NCBI GenBank assembly: GCA_015832175.1 | Contig: WJXW01000004.1 | Coordinates: 3,534,001 to 3,598,000 of the forward strand | Direction of reading: 5' to 3' | DNA: 64,000 bases | Source of the DNA: Paraphaeosphaeria minitans | Taxonomy: Eukaryota > Ascomycota > Dothideomycetes > Pleosporales > Didymosphaeriaceae | Notes under the pieces: model-generated | The model's input: only the letters and a program-made list of their open reading frames with translations | What the model was told of the DNA's origin: nothing | Databases searched by the model: none | Shown here: positions 55,247-64,000 of the stretch, piece after piece | How the letters are laid out: every line of letters starts with the position of its first letter | How positions within the stretch are numbered: the stretch's first letter is position 1 | Translations under genes and position numbers: made by a program

Positions 55247-57856
55247 CTTGTACACCTTCCCCGATGTGATGCAATTGAGACGATAACAGTGCCCCGTCCC
55301 CTCTGGGGCGTCAGTAGACGTAGATTCCAGTACAGTTCCACGATCAAGATCATTTCTAATTGGCACAGTCCGATGCGCATCGGTCCGAAGTTTATTTCAG
55401 CTGTAGAATGACTTAAAATTACATGCCCTTTACACGTCTCCAAAAAGGTTCGAAAAAAACAGTTCCACATCACTCACACTCACGGATACCACGCCGTATG
55501 CTTTTGTTTGCGGTACATAAATCACCTTGTTGAGTCGCTTATCAGGCTCGAATCTCGACTCGATGAAAGTGTACGCAACGCACCTTGATTGTTCGGAGGA
55601 ATGGCCGCGCGCTGGTCAGAATCAGTGAGATGTTGATCAGGGATTATCATCGTTCTTCCGGAGGCCGAGCTCCAGACCAGCAGTAAGATTAACGTAGTGC
55701 CCAAAGACTGACGCCTCGCGCTGGTCGAGCTGCCCCGGCATTCTCGTACGCACACGCCCATTGACCGCAGTACGATTGAACATGCGCACAGCTAGGAGTA
55801 AAGTGATACCTAGGCGCTTACGGGCCTTGTCTCCGCCAAGATCACACTTCTTCCGGTTGCCACTATTGCTATGCAGCGATCACCACTCTGGCGTTCCCTT
55901 TAGGGGTAGGTTAATCACAATCAGGTAATTCATAATAGCGTTGTTTTTATAGCACTTCCCGCAGCATAAAAGATTAGTGTATATATTAGCAAGAAACCTA
56001 CTAAAGTCTATCTGCTAGCACTCGATAACATTCTGAACAGGAGTAGACATATTTTTGTATCGCACAGGGTAAACGTGTCTAGTGCCCAAGCTTAGGAATT
56101 GGAAATCTTTTTTTACTTGGTATATTTATCACGGTGGCGGCCCCACGCTTTTCGAATTGGTCAAAAGGCCACGCTCCGGAGACGGTCAACGCATGGCCAG
56201 AGCCCCTTGGGTCGGTCCAGGTATAGCGGGGGGACACGGAGGTCGTCTTGATTCCGTGTGGAAAGTTTGGGGTTTAAGAGTGTGAGGGAAACTGAAAGGT
56301 GCCGGATGCAGGGGGCTGGGGTACATAACGCCTGTACATTGTGTCTTTGATCAGCAATTACATTCATTCACAGTGGCCCACAAAAAAAATTCTTTTTGGT
56401 ACCTGTGAGAATCCAGGTAAAGTGATAACATAATACGAGTATAAATGTATTATACAGTGAGTTTCTACAGGACAAGGTGTGCTCGATAAGACCAGTTTTT
56501 GTGTTAGCCACTGTGAGTGAGTGAAATGAAAACCGTACGTACCCAAACCAGAAAAGTCGTGTTTGAATAACTCCTGCATGTGCAGAGCGTGGGGCTTTCC
56601 TTTGCGGCGGTTCTTGCCAAAGGAGGGGACTTCGGCGCGGGCGTACATCATCTCTGCGACTTCAATTGCGACTTCCTTTTCCACGAACGACGGATCCAGC
56701 AACACGTACTCGCGCAGTCGATCGTTTTTCCACGACTGCGGGCGAGTGAAGCCATGCAGAACTGTCAGAATCTCGACCAGCATCTGGCCGTCCCAGTCCT
56801 GGTGGAGAGATCATGTCGCGGAGCTCACGGGGCAATTTAGTGTAGAGACCTGCGTGACCGAGTTCACTTTGGCCTGTGGCCACATGTGCGGGTTGGAAAA
56901 CATGTGGAGGAATGGGTCGTGCATGGTGATAGAAATGGTGCAGTATTGAGACAAGACCTAGAGTATCATTGGCCAGTTTATTTGCACTCGGATCGGGTAA
57001 GAAGCTGGAGTATAAATATTTTCTATGAAAATGAATTGAAACGAGAAAAAAGGGTTTGGCAATAGATTGCTTGAGCAGTGAAGCTGTAGTTTTCCAGGGT
57101 GGTCTTCGCGCGAGAGTGCCTAGGTTTAGACTAGGCATACATGCCTATCACTCTGAACCCGCGCTGGAAAAGTATTCAGAGTGCTCTTAGTAAACGAAGA
57201 TAACATCGGCGCGGCATTGAGCCGAAGCCACACTGGAGTGTGATCGGTTTGCTTGAGATTCTGGGATCAGTAGTCAAACCGCAACACTGGGACTTGGGAA
57301 GCCAACCGTGATCCTGGACAGGGGAAAAGGGAGACTCGTAGTGAATGAAAAGTACCCGGCGCGAATTGCTTTCCATTCTTTCCATTTAGGCTGAGGTTCT
57401 TATTGCAATCTCTACGAATCATCGGCACACGGCATGTTCAGTGTTAGAGCAGGTACCTAGAGAGGTGATTCCAATAGGGTGATGTTGTGGTATGGATGTC
57501 TTTATTATGAGATCCTCGTGCGAATGACAAGATTATGAAGTCGTATCAAGGTATAATACCAGCGGAGAGGGCTGGGATGCAACTGCGAGGTGGCCGTTAG
57601 GGTACGGTAGGGCCCCACCTGGTGGGTACTGTGGTCTGTGCGGTGCCCGCTAGGAAAGAGCTTGGAAACGTCATGCCTGCATTCCCAGCAGGGCCAGCCA
57701 GCTCTAGTCGACGCTTCTTCAACACCCACCACGACTGCAAATAACAGACGGCCACTGGGCTGCATTTGCCTGCTTCCCCGGACATGCTGTTACTATAATC
57801 GCCCTCTGCCCGTGCGAAAGCCCCGATATCGCGTCACCACGTGAAAAGTCTCCAAC
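55247..57856. other. gene-poor stretch with AT-rich patch and F-box-like remnant
   Basis: About 2.6 kb. An AT-leaning patch lies at about 55,910-56,060, resembling mildly RIP-mutated DNA. The only recognisable coding trace is the F-box-like remnant annotated separately. The last 150 bp should be the promoter of the RMD1-family gene. Confidence 0.4.
56524..56850 (-). pseudogene. F-box-like protein remnant
   Basis: The minus strand reads KLPRELRDMI in one frame (about 56,810-56,840), a frequent core of fungal F-box-like proteins. In a second frame directly after it comes WDGQMLVEILTVL...LREYVLLDPSFVEKEVAIE and AEMMYARAEVPSF, ending HMQELFKHDFSGLGTY before a GTACGT donor-like site. The two parts join by a frame change without convincing splice sites. 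No full-length gene could be built, so it is treated as a fragment. Confidence 0.35.
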
Positions 57857-59585
57857 ATGGCGTCGAGCTCGACCGAAACCACGCCGCTCATCTCCTCCAT
57901 AGCCAGCTCGGCTGGGCCCCATCCTGTCGCTCCTAAGCCGCAGAGGACCGTCACTTTCAATCCCACCGTTCAGTCCAGCAGCCCCAAGCAGCAGCCACGC
58001 GCCGCACCCCCATCGAGCCCTCAACCTGCCTCAAATGCCCTTGCCCAGGGCGGGAAGCCGATGATGGCCTCCCTTAACAACAGACTGAGGAGAAGGAACA
58101 GTTCCGGCGCTGCTATGCTCCCGCTCCAGAACCCTGCCCCCAAGATCGGCCCCCAACGGACAACAAGGACGGCCCAGAAGCTGAAGCTCCTGCCGGATCC
58201 AGAGCATGCCGAAGAGGACGAAGACGAGGAGAGTGGCCGCGATGTTTACGTGCAGTACACACGCATCAAGGACCCCACAGCGAGAAGGGATGCTGCGCGC
58301 CTGGGAAAGGCAGACCGCGAGCGACTGCCAAGAGTGACGGCCTACTGCACCGCCGCATCCTACAAGATGGACGAGCTGATGCGCTTTCTCAAAGGAAAGG
58401 CACGGTTACGAGGCGCTCAGCCGAAGCGCTTCGACGAGTGTATATATTCGCCTTACAACTACGGGACTAAAGGCCCAGAGAAGATTACGAGTACGAGCGC
58501 CGATGAGCAACCGCCAGAGCGCCAGCGGAGATACTCCGATAGCGTTATTGAGGTAAGTGGCATAGATTATGAAGCTTAGTATACCCATGCAGTATACATT
58601 GTATACACTATGTCAACTGCGATGCTTGATTGAATACACGAACTGTACGCTAATCTTATACAGGTCGATGCCGAAAACGAACGAAGGAGAGAAGTTCTGA
58701 TAGACCTGCAAGACAACAACGACGCACCGTCAATAGGACATGGCGAAGGTTCCGAGCAGCAAGAACGACCCGTGCCCATACATGCAGACTCCGACCCCTC
58801 CATGGACACTCAAGATTTCGACACACTGGTGCACACCCCCGAAGTGTTCCTCTTCGAATACGGCACGGTAGTAACCTGGGGTATGACGACCCAAGAAGAG
58901 AAGCGCTTCCTAAAAGAGATCGCCAAATTCGAAGTCGACAAGCTCGGCAAAGACGAGATCGAGACCGAGGAGTTCAACTTCTACTACACGCGCGAGTACC
59001 AGGCGCGCATCTACAACGACTTCATCTCACTCCGCGACAAGAAGAATTACATGATCAAGCTCGCCATCTCCCACGGCCTCTCGCAGTCCGTGAAGACGTC
59101 GCTGTTCGAGGACCTCGTCGACAACACCATCGACGACACGAAGGATATCCCCGCGCAGATCGCGAGCTCCGGAAAGATCAATCTGAATAAGAAGCAGATC
59201 AACATGCAGATCGGGCAGCTGTTTATCCTGAGGATAAGCATACACTTGCAGGGTAGCGTGCTAGACGCGCCAGAGCTCATGTGGGCAGAGCCCCAACTGG
59301 ATCCTGTGTACCAGGCTGTAAGAAGCTATCTAGAGATGGATCAGCGCGTGAGCTTGTTGACGGAGCGGCTGAACGTCATCGGTGACCTGCTGGCGGTGCT
59401 GAAGGACCAGCTGACAGTCACGCATGTGAGTTTTCCTTTACCCAACGCATTCTTGCATGTGAAAGACGAAGTATTGACAAGCGCAGGGCGAGCTCCTCGA
59501 GTGGATTGTCATCATTCTCATCTTCGCCGAAGTCCTGGTCGCCGGCATCAACATCATTGTGGATTTGAACGCTGCGGGCGAGTAG
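57857..59585 (+). CDS. RMD1/RMD8-family (DUF155) protein
   Basis: Three exons (57857-58552, 58664-59425, 59487-59585) with introns of 111 and 61 bp give 518 aa. The N-terminal 150 residues are disordered and Ser/Pro-rich. DUF155 follows: RVTAYCTAASYKMDELMRFL, then TPEVFLFEYGTVVTWGM, DFISLRDKKNYMIKLAISHG, LLTERLNVIGDLLAVLKDQL, and a C-terminal membrane anchor LLEWIVIILIFAEVLVAGIN encoded mostly by the small last exon. Family members are tail-anchored membrane proteins; yeast Rmd1 and Rmd8 are needed for meiotic nuclear division/sporulation, and the animal relative RMND1 is mitochondrial. The 5' extension lacks a clear presequence, so a cytosolic or vacuolar/ER-side role is as likely as mitochondrial. 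Confidence 0.9.
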
Positions 59586-59899
59586 GGATGATGAGAGTGG
59601 TTCGGTATTCGGGTGGCACCTTGTACATACCCTTGTGCCTTTCTTTTGTACAATTACATCCGCGCTTTGTGCATGTGTGCCGAAGGGCGGAGCGCAGCGG
59701 AAAATGAAGCCTTGTCGCTTATAATTGAGGATCCGCGGTCACGGTCTATGTTTTGCAGCGAGCACATGACTGCAGTGTACACGTTATACGTCCTTTCCCC
59801 AACGTGATCGTGTATGGAGAAACTCCATCGTAAAGCTTTGATATTCGAGGGGTATATAGTCTGCGGTCAAAGTACACCTACTCATATTCCTTTGGTGAC
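59586..59899. other. intergenic between convergent genes
   Basis: A 314-bp 3'-3' region between the RMD1-family gene and PUS1. It must hold both terminators. No gene is seen. Confidence 0.5.
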
Positions 59900-61913
59900 T
59901 CAGCCCTCACCGCCCGATGCATTCTCATCGTCCGACTCCTCGAATTGGCTCTGCAGTGTTGACTTGTTGTTTAGCTTCTTCGTCGCTGCGAGCCCGCCCG
60001 AGGTGAGATACAGGAAGATCGGATCGCGGTAGTTGTCCAGGTGCGTGAAGAAGGAGTTGAATCTGTCACTTGATTAGCTTTGCCTTGGATGTATCATGTA
60101 CAAAGTATGACTTACTGGTTTCCATGCGCCTCCTCCCTGAAGATACGCTGGTAGATCTCGCGCTCCTTGAAGTCCTCAATCTGCTTGTTGTACCTGGTGA
60201 AGTCAATGTCTTCTCTGCCCGCCGACTTAGCCTGCTTCTCGTTGTACGAGTCGAACACGGGGCGTTCGAGCAGCAGACCCAGGCCTGGCGCCTTCGGGAT
60301 GCGCACCACGTTGTTTTCGAAGCTCAGCTTGAAGATCTTGGGATTAGTTCCGCAGCGCACCGTCAGCGCGACCATGCCGACCATCTTGCGGATCTGGTGC
60401 ATCATGAAGCTCTGGCCGTGCACCTTTAGGGACAGCCATTCTGTGTCGTTTATGATGATGGGCTTATCCTCGACTTTGAAGCTCTTGATGTAGCGCTGCG
60501 CAGAGCGGTCGTTGAACTTCTTCTGGATGGTGTAGTTGTGGAACTTATGCGTGCCGACGTACTGGTTGAGTGCGTCCTGGACGCGCTCTTGGCGCTTGGG
60601 GGAGATACGGTAGGCTTTCTTTGCGTCAAGGTAGGCTTTCTTGAGAACTTTTACGGCCGCTTCAAGGGCTTGCTTGTTGACGTCGGTTTCCAGAAGGGGG
60701 ATTGCGCCGTCGGTCTCGGAGTTGAGGTTGAGGTCGGGTTGTTGTTTTTGGATGATGTCGAGCATTTCCTCAACTTCTTGGGTGGTCGGCTCGTTGGATG
60801 TGGTGTTCTCAGCTTCCTCGGCTGGCTTACCTGCTGTGCCGGTCATCTCTGCATCCGCGGTGGGTTCAGTTGCCTTCTCGGTCTCGATGGCTGCTTCGAT
60901 GGCGGGATCATCGTCTCTTGGAGCGTCAACCGCATCTACGCTATACAAAGCCTCCTCCACAAGCGGTCGTATTGAGTCGTCAAGTGTCTCCAAGATTGGC
61001 TTGATGTGTTTCTCCTCTACCTCGGGCCAAAAATGCGCGACCTCGACCTGGCGCTCTCGATACTCTTCCAAATCGCCCTCTTTCTCAGCAAGCTCTTCCA
61101 GTTTCTTTCCAAGATGGCTAGATGGGTGGGGAGGCAAGAAGGTGTGCGTGGGAATCAAGTACTCGTACCACCGCGAGTCGCAAGCTTGGTAGCAGCTGAA
61201 GGATCCGGTCGTTCTCTGTATGCCCCATACTCTGATCTGTTCGGACAGGTTGCTGTTGATCTTCTCAACGATATCGTCGTCCTCGATGATCAACTTCAGT
61301 GAAATGACGTTTCCAGCAGCATGAACGCCCTTGTCGGTTCGTGCGCATCGCACTAGCGACGACTTCTTCGGATCGTCGGCGTTCGCCTTGGATATTGCAC
61401 CCGCCTTGACGAAGGCGTTGAACAAGTCGCCCTCGATTGTCTTCTGCTTGTTGTCGATCTGCATGCCCTTGTAGCCGGTGCCAGAGTAGCCGAGCATGAC
61501 TGCGACTTTGCGCTTGGGACGTCGTTCTTCAGCGTCGACCTCTTCCGCAGGAAATGCTGATGGGAGCGCAGGAGCCGCAATCTCGCCGGTTTCTGCTTTC
61601 CGCTTCTTCTTCTCCTGTTCTTCTACGTTGCGCTCGCGCCTGTCTAGTTGATCACGGCTACTTAGTTAGAGAAGCGGATATCAGTGCCGGAGGTCACTCA
61701 CTGATGCTCCTTACGCCCCATATTTCTTTTCTTATGTTGATGGCTGCCGTGTTGTAGGGAGCTGCCGCCGCGCCCGCGCCCGCGCCCGCGTCCACGTCCA
61801 CGCCCGCTGTCGCGGTCGTCGTGCTTGCGCTTTCTGTCGTGATCTTGCGAATCGTCGCGGCGATTGCCCTCGGAGGCCATTGGCGCGGCGGTCTTCTCAG
61901 AAGCTTGCTCCAT
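59900..61913 (-). CDS. PUS1: tRNA pseudouridine synthase PUS1 (TruA family)
   Basis: Three exons (61702-61913, 60116-61657, 59900-60062) with introns of 44 and 53 bp give 638 aa. The catalytic motif VRCARTDKGVHAAGN carries the conserved Asp (about D179). VAVMLGYSGTGYKGMQ opens the TruA domain, and FMMHQIRKMVGMVALTVRCG closes it. A fungal insertion of about 150 acidic residues splits the domain between the two halves. The N-terminus has an (RG)n tract encoded by a GC-rich hexamer repeat (about 61,764-61,806). PUS1 isomerises uridines in tRNAs and U2 snRNA. The ATG of MEQASEK is the first in frame, but the frame stays open 37 codons further with a basic, presequence-like stretch and no ATG. It is divergent from TFIIE-alpha. 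Confidence 0.92.
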
Positions 61914-62193
61914 ATTGGCAGGCAAGTGGGCATACCTTCGAATGTAGATGTGGGGAGCTTTGCACCTAACTAAATTTTGGAAGCTGCAGGTCTTGGCATG
62001 CAGATGCCTCACCGCCCGCCCCACCGCCTTGCCGTGCCTCTCACATGGCTGCGTCCGCTCAAGTGCAAATACCTGGAGCGCATCCGCTCTTTTATTTCTT
62101 CAACCATTCTCGCCGTAGCAATCCCGCCACCAAGTTGCGCTCCCATAAATCCGCCGTCTGTGTATCTGAGGCTTATCGCTGCCCGCCGCCGCC
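61914..62193. promoter_or_regulatory. shared divergent promoter of PUS1 and TFIIE-alpha
   Basis: 280 bp separate the two starts. There is no TATA box, as expected for constitutive genes. The PUS1 frame runs open into it for about 110 bp. Confidence 0.5.
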
Positions 62194-63524
62194 ATGGATC
62201 CACTTGAGCTCGGCAAGCTCTTCGTGAAGACGGCGGTGCGCATGTTCTACGACACAGAGCACATTGTCATCGTTGACGCGCTGATCTTCCATGGCGCGTA
62301 CGTTGGCGCCCGCGACCCCTCAACAACATTGGCACTGAGCTGACGAGTCCAGGCTCAATACGCCTGATCTGGTCATCGTGCTGGACATGGGCAAAAGCAC
62401 AAAGCAGGTGAACAAGTACATTGGAAAGTTGAATCAAGCTGGGCTCATCTCAATGTATGTGTTCCTCGAAACACTGGCCGCAGCAGTAAGCTAACTCGTC
62501 CAGCTTTTCGCGACAAGAGACTCGCGAAGGCGCCCTCAAGGCTGTCACCCGCGACTACTACTACATAGACTACCGCCGAGCCATCGACTCTGTCAAACTT
62601 AGAATCCACAAGATCGATGCGCGCATAAAGAAGGACGCAAAACCCACAGCCGAAAAATATGAATACGTCTGCAGGAACATAGGCTGCGAATCTCAGTACA
62701 CCCAAATCGAGGTGTTAGACAGCATAGACCCAATGGGTCGTGAGAGCGGCTTCCTGTGCAAGAAATGCCTCCGCCCACTTATCTACCTTGGCGACGACGA
62801 AGGTCCGGACCTCGATAGCGATGACACTCCTGCCAAGTTTAACAAGCAGTTCAAGCCCATACTTGATCTCATGCAGCGGGTCGACGGTGTGACTATTCCA
62901 CATGTCGAAGGAAAGGACGCCGTCGAAGGAGCTGTCGAGCTTCCCCGTGACAAGGAAATCAACCCGGGTGCGAAGCACGAGGTTGTCCAGGAAAACTCGA
63001 TACGACCAGCCGCGGTCAAGGGCACCAACACGGTCGTCGAAAAAATCGACGTAACTATCAAGTCCAGCTCCGACTACAACGAAGACGCACACGCCCTGGA
63101 GAAGGCGCGCCAGGAGAGGATTGCCGCGCAAAACCAGCTTCCTTCCTGGCACGTCAAGTCTACTGTCGATAAGAGCCAGGCTAGCAGCGCCGCGACCCCG
63201 ACTACCGCCACGAATGGCACAGGTACGCCTCCAATCAAGACGAATATGGTGAACGTCAAGCCCGATCCAGCCGGCAATCTGGACGATGTCTTTGCTCAGC
63301 TTGCTGCCGAACGCGCGAAGCAGGAGGCAGAGGACGAGGAGGAGGAAGAAGATGATGATGATGATGAGTTCGAGGACGCCATGGTGGAGACCGCTCCAGA
63401 CTCAAAGCGTGCCAAGCTAGAATCTTCGGCCGCTCCTACCCCCACCAGCGCGGCGACACCAGCCATCTCTACGGGCGACGGCGGGGACGAGAGCGATGAG
63501 GACGAGTTTGAGGATGTCAATTGA
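62194..63524 (+). CDS. TFA1: transcription initiation factor IIE subunit alpha
   Basis: Three exons (62194-62297, 62353-62454, 62504-63524) with introns of 55 and 49 bp give 408 aa. The winged-helix domain (LGKLFVKTAVRMFYDTEHIV to GLISIFSRQETREG) is followed by a zinc ribbon with YVCRNIGC and FLCKKC as the two Cys pairs. A linker then leads to an acidic C-terminus (EEEEEDDDDDEFEDA and DESDEDEFEDVN). This is the TFIIE-alpha/Tfa1 layout. The factor recruits TFIIH and stimulates promoter opening by RNA polymerase II. All four zinc cysteines are present. The ATG at MDPLELGKLF is the first in frame and in good context (GCCGCCATGG). Confidence 0.93.
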
Positions 63525-64000
63525 TTTTGCATAGCGACGGCGTCGGCGTTTTATACCTTGGGTCACAAACGTATTGCCATTTTGATGGGATCTGATATTG
63601 ATACGAAAATGGAGAAGTAGCTTGTCGATGGCGCTCATGGGAGACGGCTTAATGGCCGCAAAGCCTCTGTACATCAAACGTTAGTGCATGTAGACTATTT
63701 ACGCGTGTATCTTCATGTGCACGTACATCTTGAACAAGCAGTCTCGTGGAAACATGATGACCGGATTTAAGCTGAAGCCGCGTGACTACTTATGTTTCTT
63801 ATGAATGACACTGGGGCCACTTGGACTACTCTGTGTATGTAGTGGACCTGACACTGGATATGTCGCTGGTGTTCACAGGAGCTTGTAAACCTCCCGCTTG
63901 TGCACAGACCACCGAACTTTTCGCTTGGAGCAACCCACTCGATCCCCGCCAACGACACGCGAGTCCGGCATCCACCCCGCCTCGCTGCCACAACACCTGC
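63525..64000. other. intergenic to window end
   Basis: Downstream of TFIIE-alpha. Short frames only, and no gene is recognised before the window ends. Confidence 0.45.

Noticed and set aside
60538..61192. 145- and 183-codon plus-strand frames
   Set aside because: They are antisense shadows of the PUS1 acidic insertion.

Overview
This window comes from a filamentous ascomycete (Pezizomycotina, probably Dothideomycetes). The genes are split by short GT-AG introns, mostly 44-60 bp. There are several secreted plant-cell-wall enzymes and the remains of a heterokaryon-incompatibility (HET) gene. A transposon in the window is mutated almost entirely by C-to-T/G-to-A transitions, the mark of repeat-induced point mutation (RIP). 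The class-level guess is inference. Exon boundaries were built by hand from splice consensus, reading frame and family knowledge.

Left arm (1-18,900): a 981-aa protein of unknown function with ATP-grasp-like motifs, the mitochondrial protease OMA1, a secreted DUF4360 protein, a stand-alone secreted heme b cytochrome (AA8 type), a convergent TMEM53-like hydrolase / Mpv17-family pair whose stop codons are 1 nt apart, a perfect 14-bp tandem array upstream of the Mpv17-like gene, and a GH51 arabinofuranosidase. After about 3 kb without recognisable genes comes a decayed medium-chain reductase pseudogene.

Centre (18,950-26,011): an AT-rich block that is essentially one Ty3/Gypsy LTR retrotransposon of 6,661 bp on the minus strand. 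It has 430-bp LTRs, a perfect 5-bp target duplication (TGGAC), a polypurine tract, and recognisable but stop-riddled gag, reverse transcriptase, RNase H and integrase. A decayed antisense ORF lies between the end of pol and the 3' LTR. The outer ~110 bp of the right LTR escaped most RIP and keeps the ancestral sequence.

Middle-right (26,000-38,900): an ORF fragment abutting the insertion, a GH29 fucosidase, a decayed cysteine-rich surface-protein gene, a six-exon DUF1996 secreted protein, a HET remnant, a Ser/Pro-rich unknown protein, mediator subunit Med22 and an MGST3-like MAPEG protein.

Right arm (40,500-63,600) is denser: a GFA-domain protein, the divergent NSRP1/NFKBIL1-like pair, a GH11 xylanase, a divergent medium-chain oxidoreductase / flavin-dependent monooxygenase pair, a complete five-exon ferric reductase, an auxin-efflux-carrier-like transporter, an RMD1/DUF155 protein, and the divergent pair of pseudouridine synthase PUS1 and TFIIE-alpha. 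Housekeeping genes sit in tight, often divergent pairs. The secreted and accessory genes and the decayed copies concentrate in the gene-poor stretch on both sides of the transposon.
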